A stretch of DNA of 64,000 nt from Burkholderia sp. IMCC1007 (lineage in GTDB: Bacteria > Pseudomonadota > Gammaproteobacteria > Burkholderiales > Burkholderiaceae), in assembly GCF_027257875.1 (NCBI RefSeq), contig NZ_JAPVQY010000001.1:310001-374000 (forward strand), written 5' to 3'. The notes under the pieces were generated by a model. That model had not been told where the DNA came from and ran no database searches. It was given only the letters and a program-made list of their open reading frames with translations. A program made the position numbers and the translations under genes. Below, in pieces: positions 53,045 to 61,794 of the stretch. The number at the start of each line of letters is the position of its first letter. Within the stretch, counting starts at the first letter, position 1.

Positions 53045-55314
53045 CCAGCATCGTTCGGAGCAATCGCTATCGACTGCCTGGCGCAGGCACGGTGTCGCGC
53101 GCCTATCGGGACAAGTTCGCGGAGCGCATCAGCCTGGGAGATTTCGGGCTCCCGACAAGCGGCGACGTCACGGCCTCACTGATGGCGTTCAACGCCTATG
53201 GGCGAGCCAATCCGAACAAGCGGACGGAACTGTTATTGCCCGCCGGCACACTGTCTTTTACGCGGCCGGACTGGATGCAGGGCATTCGCTGGTTCAAGCT
53301 GATCGGTGCCAATACGGTGCTGTACAACAGCAGCACCAGCGGAAGCACGACGCAACAAATCCCGCTCGATATCAACCCCGGTTTCAACCTGGACGGAACG
53401 TCGCAAGGCGTCGGCGGCACCTTCGTGCCTGGCTACCCGATCGCGACGCTGCCGCGCTTCTCGCGCATTGCAACGCTGCTGACGCCGAGCGACAGCGCAA
53501 ACTTTGCGATCGGATCGTGGGTGATGATCGAAGGCTATAACCAGGGTTCGTCGGGCTTCCCGGCGTCGATGCGTTACTTCGAATTCCTGCGCGTGAAGGC
53601 GGTCAACATCGCGACCGGCGCGATCACGTTCGATCGCGCGACCAAGTACAAATATCGGCAGGACTGGCTTGATATTCAAAGCAACGCGCCGCAGGCGGCG
53701 ACCGGTGCTGCGCGGCTGGTGCCGCTGAACCGCGCCGGCTTCAACGTATGTGAGTACGCGGGGTTCGAAAACATCGTGTTCGGCCCGAGTGCAGGCGCGA
53801 CCGATGGCGTCGTGAACTCGCTTGCCGGCTCGCTCTATACATCGGGATGCCTTGAGGTCGAGATCAAAGCGTGCCGTATCAACGGCTACTTTTACCCGAC
53901 CGAATCGGATACGGTGCGCGTCGTCGACTCTCACGTCGAATATTCGGAAGTCGACAAAAAGGTGTCGCACGTGCTGTTCGATAACTGCGAGATCGGCCAG
54001 ATCGACAACGGGCCGGCGTGCCGCAAGCTGTCCCTGTTGAACGGCACCCGCGTGCGTCGGCCGATCACGACGCTTGGCCCGCGCAAGTTCGTCTCGCACG
54101 ACTGCGAATTCCTGATCGGCGATGTCGACGCAAATCCGCGCGCTTCGCAATACATCAACATGGGGCTCTCGACTGCGGTCGAGACGATCGATATCGAGCG
54201 GCCAACGATCGACACGATCGACCCGTATGAAGTGCTCGGACAGCTGCCATCGCAGGCGGGCGCGAACAGCACGCAAATCGTGCTGCCAGCGTCGGCGTCG
54301 GCGACTGATGGAACCTACCTTGGCTACTCGGTGCGGATCGTTCGCGGCACCGGCGCGGGCCAATATCGGCAGATCTCCACGGCTGCCGGCAGCTATACCG
54401 GCGCGACCCGCACCGCTGTCGTCACGAACGCATGGTCGACTCAACCTGATGCGACCAGCATCGCGAAGGTCGAACGCGTGTTGCCGTTCCTCGCGGGAGG
54501 CAACCAGATTTCCGTAACGGTCGCGGCCGTCGACGCGAACGCGAACACCATCGAAGTTGCGCTGACCGCAAACGGGCTCAACGATCCGACAATCCGCGGG
54601 CTCGATACGGGATCTTTGTTGTCGAGCACGACGACGACGACGGTCATTCGCGTATCGGACATTTACTACAACCCCGCCACGGGGAACACGGTCATCGCGG
54701 GCGAGTGGTCGGCCGGCGGTGTGGTCGGATCGGCGACCGGTGTGCCGACCGTGGGCGAGGTGTTCGCCGCGAACATCGTGCGCCACGTGAGCCTGAAGCG
54801 GCCGCGTATTCGTGGCACCCAGCCGTACTACGACAACCGAAGCGCGAACAGCTACGGCGGGGCGCTCGATCTGGCCGGCCATATCTTGGCCGACGACGTA
54901 TCGATCGAAACGAAATACCGGAAGGGAAACTGTCTGGAGATCCCATTCCTGTTCCTGCAGGACGTCGACGGACTGCTCGCGTACTGGACGCAGATCAAGG
55001 GGCGACCGACGCGCTGGGTGATCGATGTGGTTGGCGCCTATACCGGCACGCAGCCGACCGCGACGCTCACGCTGTCGCGACCGAGTGCGGAAACCACGCC
55101 GGTGAATCCGGCCCCGGCGTCGATCGTGATCAATCTGAAGGTGGCGGGTACGCGTGTGATCGACGTTGCGGGCGTGCACGGCGCGCAAAGCGGCGACACG
55201 CTCGGCACTGGCATTACGCCGTTGTCGTTCTGGGATCAGTTGGTGGCGACCGTCTCGGCGGCGCTTGGCGACGCACCGCCGATCGGTTCGATCTTTATCG
55301 AATTCGCACCATGA
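53041..55314 (+). CDS. Large receptor-binding/spike-like protein (757 aa)
   Basis: The largest phage gene. The start has ISLGDFGLPTSGDVTASLMA, the pectate-lyase-like opening seen in beta-helix tailspikes. The middle is repetitive beta-rich sequence (DNCEIGQIDNGPACRKLSLL), consistent with a right-handed beta-helix, followed by beta-sandwich-like C-terminal parts. It is the likely vertex spike for host recognition. PM2's spike P1 is about half this size. No enzymatic residues were identified. Confidence 0.7.
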   Translation: MTSIVRSNRYRLPGAGTVSRAYRDKFAERISLGDFGLPTSGDVTASLMAFNAYGRANPNKRTELLLPAGTLSFTRPDWMQGIRWFKLIGANTVLYNSSTSGSTTQQIPLDINPGFNLDGTSQGVGGTFVPGYPIATLPRFSRIATLLTPSDSANFAIGSWVMIEGYNQGSSGFPASMRYFEFLRVKAVNIATGAITFDRATKYKYRQDWLDIQSNAPQAATGAARLVPLNRAGFNVCEYAGFENIVFGPSAGATDGVVNSLAGSLYTSGCLEVEIKACRINGYFYPTESDTVRVVDSHVEYSEVDKKVSHVLFDNCEIGQIDNGPACRKLSLLNGTRVRRPITTLGPRKFVSHDCEFLIGDVDANPRASQYINMGLSTAVETIDIERPTIDTIDPYEVLGQLPSQAGANSTQIVLPASASATDGTYLGYSVRIVRGTGAGQYRQISTAAGSYTGATRTAVVTNAWSTQPDATSIAKVERVLPFLAGGNQISVTVAAVDANANTIEVALTANGLNDPTIRGLDTGSLLSSTTTTTVIRVSDIYYNPATGNTVIAGEWSAGGVVGSATGVPTVGEVFAANIVRHVSLKRPRIRGTQPYYDNRSANSYGGALDLAGHILADDVSIETKYRKGNCLEIPFLFLQDVDGLLAYWTQIKGRPTRWVIDVVGAYTGTQPTATLTLSRPSAETTPVNPAPASIVINLKVAGTRVIDVAGVHGAQSGDTLGTGITPLSFWDQLVATVSAALGDAPPIGSIFIEFAP

Positions 55315-55961
55315 GCGCGGCACCTTTTCTCGTGCTCGTTGCTGGCGCGGCTGCGTTGCTGTACACGCAGTCGAGCAGCGCGAATGTCGCGCCGAGCGAT
55401 TCGAGTAGTGCGACGGACCTGGGATTTTCTGACCTGCTCGATAGCGCATCCGGCGCCTGGAGCGACTTAAACGGAACGGTGAATACGATGCTTGGCACGG
55501 CTGACAACCCGAATTACAACGGCTACGACGCGAACCTGTCCGCGTTCCTGTACATGCTGCGCATGGCCGAGTCGAACAACCGCTACAACGTCATCAACGG
55601 CGGCCGCACGTTTAGCGACTACAGCCGACATCCGAATATCGGTGTGCCGATCCCGTGGCGCCCGGGGAAGGTCAGCACCGCGGCAGGCGCATATCAATTC
55701 ATCTTCCGAACCTGGAACCAGGTCGCGGCGGAAGCTGGACTGCCCGATTTTTCGCCCCAAAGCCAGGATGCCGGCGCGGTGCAATACCTGTCGGACCTGG
55801 GCGCACTTCCGTATATCGAAGCCGGTGATCTGAATGGCGCGTATGCACAGATCAATGCGACCGGCGTCATCTTCGAGAGCTTGCCGAACGCACAGGGGCA
55901 CAACCGGAGCCCGGCACAGCTGCAGGCGTGGTATCAGGCTGCGGGAGGTGCATTCGCATGA
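55311..55961 (+). CDS. Membrane-anchored lambda-R-type lytic transglycosylase (GH104-like)
   Basis: Residues 4-19 are a hydrophobic anchor; residues about 75-216 match the lambda R endolysin. They have catalytic Glu87 in MLRMAESNNRYNVINGG, the FSDYSRHP motif (101-108), STAAGAYQF (122-130) and DFSPQSQDAGAVQYLSDLGA. It cleaves peptidoglycan. The anchor is absent in lambda R, so it may be a virion entry enzyme or a signal-anchor-release endolysin. Confidence 0.88.
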   Translation: MSAAPFLVLVAGAAALLYTQSSSANVAPSDSSSATDLGFSDLLDSASGAWSDLNGTVNTMLGTADNPNYNGYDANLSAFLYMLRMAESNNRYNVINGGRTFSDYSRHPNIGVPIPWRPGKVSTAAGAYQFIFRTWNQVAAEAGLPDFSPQSQDAGAVQYLSDLGALPYIEAGDLNGAYAQINATGVIFESLPNAQGHNRSPAQLQAWYQAAGGAFA

Positions 55962-56287
55962 GCGACACCGCAAACAACGCAGCGCTCGGGCTCGGCGTCG
56001 CCGTGCTCGGCTTCGCGCTGTATCGGTATTTCCGAGGGCAGGGAGGCGCCGCGCCGACGTCTACGGTCACGAATGCACCGACGTCGCCGAACGGAGGTGC
56101 CACCTGGTCGCTGTTGAATTTCGGCGGCTCGACGAACGGTCCGTCTCCCCTGGCCGTCGACAACCCTTACGCGTCGACGGCATGGAATCCGGACGCGTTG
56201 AGCGGGGCCATGTCGCAGGACCTCGCGGCCGCGCTCGCGAAGGCGGGAGAGGCCGGCATCAATTCGTACGGGTTCACGCTGCCATGA
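55958..56287 (+). CDS. Phage membrane protein (109 aa)
   Basis: One N-terminal helix (AALGLGVAVLGFALYRYFRG, residues 8-27) followed by a polar Gly/Ser/Asn-rich tail. It overlaps both neighbours by four bases. It has the layout of an N-anchored virion membrane protein; no family was recognised. Confidence 0.65.
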   Translation: MSDTANNAALGLGVAVLGFALYRYFRGQGGAAPTSTVTNAPTSPNGGATWSLLNFGGSTNGPSPLAVDNPYASTAWNPDALSGAMSQDLAAALAKAGEAGINSYGFTLP

Positions 56288-56613
56288 CTCTCAAAGCGAA
56301 CGCAGCAGGGCTCGCGATCGGCGCTGGCGCGATTCTGATCGGCCTGGCCTACGCGAAGCGCGGCTCGATCGTCGCGTCGGCGGGGCAGGCCGTGAGCAAC
56401 GTCGACGGCACGCTGACCGATGCCGTGCTGCAGATCCCAGGCGCGTCTGCGTTGACCGATCCGGTAACGGGGGACTTCAACCCGGTGGCGGCTGGCCAGG
56501 CGGCAGGCCAGGCGACGCGCGATTGGCTCGGACAGCAATGGACGGGTGTGCAGAACTGGTGGGATGACGTTACGGGCAACGCAGTCGACCTCGGCAAGGG
56601 GCCGGGGTGGTGA
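56284..56613 (+). CDS. Phage membrane protein (109 aa)
   Basis: Residues 7-24 are hydrophobic (AAGLAIGAGAILIGLAYAKR); the rest is polar with a Trp-rich end (WTGVQNWWDDV). Its size and layout match the upstream gene, so the two may be old paralogues. Confidence 0.62.
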   Translation: MTLKANAAGLAIGAGAILIGLAYAKRGSIVASAGQAVSNVDGTLTDAVLQIPGASALTDPVTGDFNPVAAGQAAGQATRDWLGQQWTGVQNWWDDVTGNAVDLGKGPGW

Positions 56614-56642
56614 AACGATTTTTCAACGGAGGGAAAAAGGCC

Positions 56643-56843
56643 ATGTCCTTATTCGATCGGCTCGGCGAACCGAGCACGCACGCCGGCATCGGCGTGATCG
56701 CAACCGCGGCGTCGACGGCCGCGATCCAGCTCGGCGCGAACCCGACCAAGGTCGGTGCGATCGCCGCGATCCTGCAGGCGCTTGTCGGCCTGTTCGCTGT
56801 CTTCGCGCCGGAAAGCGCGTCGACGCCGCCGGCCGGCCAGTAA
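56643..56843 (+). CDS. Holin-like phage membrane protein (66 aa)
   Basis: The protein has one or two hydrophobic helices (IGVIATAASTAAIQLGANPT and IAAILQALVGLFAVF) separated by a short loop, as in small class II holins or DUF-type lysis proteins. It lies after the transglycosylase. GTG starts at 56607/56610 would add 11-12 basic residues, and GGAGGG precedes ATG 56643 at a long distance. Confidence 0.6.
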   Translation: MSLFDRLGEPSTHAGIGVIATAASTAAIQLGANPTKVGAIAAILQALVGLFAVFAPESASTPPAGQ

Positions 56844-56853
56844 CGGAGGGCCT

Positions 56854-56991
56854 ATGGACGCAGCTCAATGGCTGACCATCGGCGTGAGCATCGTGCAGAT
56901 CCTGGTCGTGCCGGTGGGCTGCTTCCGCTACATCTTGGGGGTTGAGAAACGCCTTACGCGGATCGAAGCCAAACTCGGAATCGCAGACTGA
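56854..56991 (+). CDS. Phage small membrane protein (45 aa), spanin- or holin-partner-like
   Basis: Hydrophobic residues 6-22 (WLTIGVSIVQILVVPVGCF) are followed by a basic helix (EKRLTRIEAKLG). ACGGAGGG precedes the ATG. Such short membrane-plus-helix proteins are common in lysis cassettes; the exact role is unknown. Confidence 0.6.
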   Translation: MDAAQWLTIGVSIVQILVVPVGCFRYILGVEKRLTRIEAKLGIAD

Positions 56992-57002
56992 TCGGAGGAT
57001 CT

Positions 57003-57071
57003 ATGTCGAAGCACCATAAGCGCCGTACGCCGCCCCGCGACAGCAAGGGCCGCTTTCGCCGGAGGAAGTGA
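57003..57071 (+). CDS. Arginine-rich phage micropeptide (22 aa)
   Basis: The product MSKHHKRRTPPRDSKGRFRR then RK is nearly all basic, with GGAGGAT before its ATG and an ATGA overlap with the next gene. A 22-residue cationic peptide could condense virion DNA or disturb the membrane. The good ribosome-binding site and coupling argue it is real. Confidence 0.6.
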   Translation: MSKHHKRRTPPRDSKGRFRRRK

Positions 57072-57178
57072 TGAAAATTCACTGGGGGTCGTTCGCTATC
57101 GGAGCGGTCGTCGCGCTGGCATTCTCGGCGTGGAATGTCGCAGGGAACCTGCAGGCTGGAACGATTAGCCTGAACTGA
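57071..57178 (+). CDS. Phage signal-anchor micropeptide (35 aa)
   Basis: ATG overlaps the previous stop and follows CGGAGGAA. One hydrophobic stretch (FAIGAVVALAFSAWNVAG) makes a membrane anchor. It is the last gene of the rightward set, directly before the terminator. Confidence 0.6.
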   Translation: MKIHWGSFAIGAVVALAFSAWNVAGNLQAGTISLN

Positions 57179-57206
57179 AAAAGCCCCGGGAAAACCGGGG
57201 CTTTTT
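57178..57206. terminator. Bidirectional intrinsic terminator at the end of the virion genes
   Basis: AAAAAGCCCCGG pairs with CCGGGGCTTTTT around a short GAAAA loop. T-runs on both strands allow it to stop the rightward virion transcript and the leftward gene at 57210. Confidence 0.88.
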
Positions 57207-57209
57207 GAT

Positions 57210-57623
57210 TCAAGACACTGAAGTCCAATCCTGTAATGGGCATCCTCGCGCGTACGGAATTACTGCTGTGTCCTTGATCACAACAGCGCGCATTTCGGCG
57301 GAATCTCCGGAACCGCGTGCCATCAAGGCGACAGCCATCACATACTGTCGGCCGGTAATACCGATGTAGCGAATCACCAAAATATCCGACTGGTCAGCGC
57401 CATATTGCGGAGCTTCCTGAAGACTTAGCCGGGTGTCCTGCAGTCCTTGCATCCGCGCCGTCTTGTGGTAGCAGGTCAGCACCGCATGCGCGACGTCGCC
57501 GATCGCGCCACGTATTTCATTCGGGCTAACGGCGCCAGGTGCGACCGCCCGATTGACTGCGGCATTGACTACCTGTGGATCTTTGGTGACAAATTGATAA
57601 ACGAGCATGAGAGCGGAAAGCAT
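57210..57623 (-). CDS. Phage leftward hypothetical protein (137 aa)
   Basis: The protein begins with a hydrophobic stretch (MLSALMLVYQFV) and continues as an alpha/beta protein (ILVIRYIGITGRQYVMAVAL). AGGAGACC precedes its ATG. It is opposed to the virion genes, so it is a candidate lysogenic-conversion or superinfection-exclusion gene expressed from the prophage. No family was recognised. Confidence 0.6.
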   Translation of the reverse strand: MLSALMLVYQFVTKDPQVVNAAVNRAVAPGAVSPNEIRGAIGDVAHAVLTCYHKTARMQGLQDTRLSLQEAPQYGADQSDILVIRYIGITGRQYVMAVALMARGSGDSAEMRAVVIKDTAVIPYARGCPLQDWTSVS

Positions 57624-57672
57624 CGGATTGGTCTCCTAGGGTGATCGCGGGCAATTATCACCGGCTACAACG

Positions 57673-57695
57673 AAAAAACCCGACATAAGCCGGGT
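57673..57695 (-). terminator. Intrinsic terminator after the leftward HTH gene
   Basis: On the minus strand ACCCG and CGGGT form a short stem followed by six T. It makes the HTH gene at 57704 a separate unit from the gene at 57210. Confidence 0.65.
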
Positions 57696-57703
57696 CTCGT
57701 CGG

Positions 57704-58066
57704 TCAGGCAATACGGCGCGGCTCGGGCGCGTCCGGGATCAGCTCCAGCTGCACCAGGGCCGGATACTGGATGATCGGATCGTTCGCGGCGCACGGCCGC
57801 GACGCAGCTAGCCGCGCGCAGGCCCGCGCGGAAACCTTCGCGTCCTGAGCCGCCCAAGTCATTTCGCGCATGCGCTGCCAGTGCTCGAATTGCCGTAGAC
57901 GCAGCAGCTCGGGCACCCAGAACGGTAATCGCTCCCGTCCAGCCAACCAGTCGCGCACACAGCGCTCAGATCGCCGCAGCTCGCGCGCCAGCTGCGCGAG
58001 GGTGCGGCCGGCGGCGTAGTGTTGAAACTCAGCATGTTTCCCGTATCGCAGGTTTGGGTATCGCAT
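57704..58066 (-). CDS. Phage HTH-type regulatory protein (120 aa)
   Basis: Residues about 18-50 read AGRTLAQLARELRRSERCVR then DWLAGRERLPFWVPELLRLR, a helix-turn-helix with the tail pattern of small phage regulators acting as Cro-like or immunity proteins. The rest is Arg/Ala-rich. The leftward terminator at 58081-58109 ends only 14 bases upstream of its start, so its promoter position is puzzling. Confidence 0.68.
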   Translation of the reverse strand: MRYPNLRYGKHAEFQHYAAGRTLAQLARELRRSERCVRDWLAGRERLPFWVPELLRLRQFEHWQRMREMTWAAQDAKVSARACARLAASRPCAANDPIIQYPALVQLELIPDAPEPRRIA

Positions 58067-58080
58067 CGTTTTTCTTGTCC

Positions 58081-58109
58081 AAAAAAATAGCCGGGAGGAA
58101 TCCCGGCTA
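58081..58109 (-). terminator. Leftward terminator that would serve the repressor gene in the circular phage
   Basis: On the minus strand TAGCCGGGA and TCCCGGCTA form a stem (58088-58109) followed by seven T (58087-58081). In the prophage it has no phage gene upstream. In the excised circle attP would bring the repressor gene (44308-44637, minus) directly upstream, about 90 bp away, making it that gene's terminator. Confidence 0.8.
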
Positions 58110-58170
58110 CGGCATCGTGCGTTGGCAAAATTACGGTGGTTTTGGGGTCAGACTCAGAGTCCCGCGATTT

Positions 58171-58198
58171 AACTTCGATAATTCACGTTATGTAAAAT
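58171..58198. other. attR: dif-like XerCD site at the right prophage end
   Basis: An 11-bp left arm AACTTCGATAA, centre TTCACG and right arm TTATGTAAAAT, which matches the general XerD half-site TTATGTTAAAT at 10 of 11. The 28-bp 11-6-11 layout is that of dif. It shares GATAATTCACG (58177-58187) with attL. The strong right arm suggests that it derives from the host dif. Confidence 0.78.
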
Positions 58199-58422
58199 AA
58201 ACAAAACGGCGAGTCGACAGCCGCTCAGGCCGGAACCCCGTCGACAGCCATGCGAACCACCGTATCTTTGCGCCGACGATGCGCCACCGTCGGCCAGCCT
58301 ACGCGCACGTCGATGAAGTACCCGTGACCAACCGACAAAAAGACTCGCCGGCTCCGCTCACTGACCCAACGCCCTGGTTCCTCCAATATCCGATCGCCAC
58401 CATGACACTGTGCGTGCTTGGC

Positions 58423-58986
58423 CTAGCCGATATCGATCGTGCGACTTACGGTCTGCGCCGCCTCCGATTTCGGCACGGTCAACGTGAGTACGCCGTTGTC
58501 AAACTTCGCCAAGGTGTGGTCCGGGTCGGCGTTTTCCGGCATCGGGATCGTGCGCACGAAGCTTCCATGGGCGCGCTCCAGCCGGTAGCAGCCGTTTTCC
58601 TCGCTGCGCACATCCTGTTTTTTCTCCCCGCGCAGCACGATTGCCCCATCCTCGACGCTCACCTTCACATCTTCGCGCTCCAATCCGGGCAGTTCGGCGG
58701 TCACACGCAGCACCTTCCCTTCATCGACGACGTCGATGCGCGGCTGGAAGCGCGATGAACTGAAGTCGCCAAACCATCGTTCGAGCGCGCCACGACCTGC
58801 AAACGGGTCATGAAACAACTCCTCGACTGCACGCCACGGTTCGCGTGAAAACAGCCGCTGAATGTCAGGCCACGGAGCACGCCACGGTTCGCTTGTCGGC
58901 GGGTTTTCCGCGCCTTCCGCATCGGACTTGCGGGCAGCGCCGCGAAGAAACTTGAAGGGGTTCCACTTTTTCAAATCGGGATTCAT
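58423..58986 (-). CDS. Hsp20-family small heat shock protein (third of the cluster)
   Basis: This 187-residue protein has an alpha-crystallin domain (residues about 85-187) with the conserved AELPGLEREDVKVSVEDGAI and the late FDNGVLTLTVPK (GVL motif). The N-terminal part is long and Trp/Pro-rich. GGAGG precedes the start at 58986. It holds misfolded proteins and is expected to be induced by heat. Confidence 0.93.
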   Translation of the reverse strand: MNPDLKKWNPFKFLRGAARKSDAEGAENPPTSEPWRAPWPDIQRLFSREPWRAVEELFHDPFAGRGALERWFGDFSSSRFQPRIDVVDEGKVLRVTAELPGLEREDVKVSVEDGAIVLRGEKKQDVRSEENGCYRLERAHGSFVRTIPMPENADPDHTLAKFDNGVLTLTVPKSEAAQTVSRTIDIG

Positions 58987-59121
58987 AGCGTCCTCCGATT
59001 CAGCATCAATCTGCTTCAAGCTGACGGCCAGCCGATCAGCTCGCGAGCGTGTCCGGAGCTTCGACTGCCCCAGCCACGCTCGCGCTGCCGCTTCGGCTGC
59101 TGACCTGCCGGTGCCGACGCT

Positions 59122-59529
59122 TCAGCTGGTCTTGATTTCGATGCGCCGTGGGCGTGCCTCGTCGCGGCGCGGGATGGTCAGCTTCAACACCCCGTCCTGC
59201 AGGCTCGCCTCGATCTTTGACGCATCGAAGTCCGGTGACAGCGTGAAGGTTCGGGCGAAATGCGGCCGGCGGACCTCGGCATGTTGCAGCCGCAGATTTG
59301 CCGGCGTTGGCACCACCGCTTCGGCCTCGATCGAGAGGCTGCTGTCGTGCACTTTGACGTCCAGCTTGTCCTTGGTCACGCCGGGTAGATCTGCCCACAA
59401 CGTGACGGCCTGGCTGTCCTCGTAGATGTCGACGGCCGGGGTGAGCGTGATGCGGCGCGTGGCCTGTTCAGTGTCGCGACGCTGTACGGCGGACTGGTCG
59501 CGCTCAGCCAGTTGTGTCGTGTCGTTCAT
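59122..59529 (-). CDS. Hsp20-family small heat shock protein (second)
   Basis: This 135-residue protein has an alpha-crystallin domain with LWADLPGVTKDKLDVKVHDS and LQDGVLKLTIPRR; the C-terminal IEIKTS replaces the IxI anchor. It is separated from the first gene by 15 bp and from the third by 135 bp on the same strand, so it is probably one operon. Confidence 0.93.
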   Translation of the reverse strand: MNDTTQLAERDQSAVQRRDTEQATRRITLTPAVDIYEDSQAVTLWADLPGVTKDKLDVKVHDSSLSIEAEAVVPTPANLRLQHAEVRRPHFARTFTLSPDFDASKIEASLQDGVLKLTIPRRDEARPRRIEIKTS

Positions 59530-59544
59530 GATCGGCTCCTCCGA

Positions 59545-59985
59545 TTACTGGACAGTGATGGCGCGTGGCTTGGACGACTCGCGCTTGCCGACACTGATCA
59601 ACAGGCAGCCGTTTTCGTAGTGCGCCTGCACCTTGTCGGGATCAGCTGTGTCGGGCAGCTCGATCACGCGCCGGAACGCGCCGACGAAGCGCTCCTGTGC
59701 ATAGGTACGCGTCTCGCCCCCGGTGTCGGGTTGTGGCGATTTGCGTTCGCCGCTGATAGTCAGCACGCCCTTGTCGATCGATACGTCGAGTTCGCTGGCG
59801 TTCACGCCAGGCGCGAACGCGACGATCTCGATCGACTCGTTGGTCGCACCGATGTTGATCTGAGGAAAGGCGCCGAGCCGGCCGGCGCGGATGCTGGACG
59901 GGAAACCGCCGAAGAGCTGCGCCATCTGCTGCTGCAGGCGGTCGAACTCGCCGAAGAGATCGGTTCCGAAGTAAAGATCGCTCAC
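59545..59985 (-). CDS. Hsp20-family small heat shock protein (first)
   Basis: This 146-residue IbpA-like protein opens with DLYFGTDLFGEFDRLQQQMA and has the crystallin motif VAFAPGVNASELDVSIDKGV and the end GCLLISVGKRES. It starts with GTG after AAGGAGGATAC, a strong site. It is first in the operon behind the sigma-32-like promoter. Confidence 0.92.
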   Translation of the reverse strand: MSDLYFGTDLFGEFDRLQQQMAQLFGGFPSSIRAGRLGAFPQINIGATNESIEIVAFAPGVNASELDVSIDKGVLTISGERKSPQPDTGGETRTYAQERFVGAFRRVIELPDTADPDKVQAHYENGCLLISVGKRESSKPRAITVQ

Positions 59986-60121
59986 GATCGTATCCTCCTT
60001 GAGTACAGCCGGGAGGCGAACGGGCCTACGCGCTCCAGTTCGCCTGCCGGACCGTTGGCAAACAAATCGAAACACGCAGCGCGCGGATTGATGCGGCCCG
60101 CGCGTCTGCCTGAGCGAAACT

Positions 60122-60151
60122 TAAGATAGGAACTCTGCGGAGAATTTCAAG
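60122..60151 (-). promoter_or_regulatory. Sigma-32-like heat-shock promoter of the hsp20 operon
   Basis: On the minus strand CTTGAAA (60151-60145) is followed after 13 bases by TCCTATCTTA (60131-60122). These match the sigma-32 elements CTTGAAA and CCCATNT in most positions. It lies about 140 bp upstream of the first Hsp20 start. Confidence 0.7.
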
Positions 60152-60186
60152 GTGCGTCGGGAGGTTTTCGAGCCGCCCTTGTTCGT

Positions 60187-61794
<1,608 letters not shown>

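Larger units (their letters stand above)
44268..58187 (+). mobile_element. Integrase-less prophage of a tailless, PM2/corticovirus-like phage
   Basis: About 13.9 kb lies between dif-like attL and attR sites sharing an 11-bp core. The excised circle would be 13,909 bp. Contents in order: leftward repressor, rightward replication set with HUH Rep, packaging ATPase, P2-like capsid protein, membrane-protein-rich virion genes, spike, lysis genes, then two leftward genes. Genes are tightly packed with ATGA overlaps. No integrase, terminase, portal, tail or filamentous-phage Zot/coat genes are present. Xer-mediated integration by the host recombinases is inferred. Confidence 0.88.

Noticed and set aside
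53233..55449. Long minus-strand frame (738 codons)
   Set aside because: It is antisense to the spike-like gene and very Arg-rich without domains; a shadow frame.
44262..58198. Filamentous (inovirus) prophage, suggested by the dif-like sites and DUF3693-like repressor
   Set aside because: No Zot-like pI with membrane segment, no pIII-type adsorption protein with filamentous layout and no small major coat protein. A P2-like capsid protein, soluble packaging ATPase and lambda-R-type lysin are present instead, and 13.9 kb is too large for most inoviruses.
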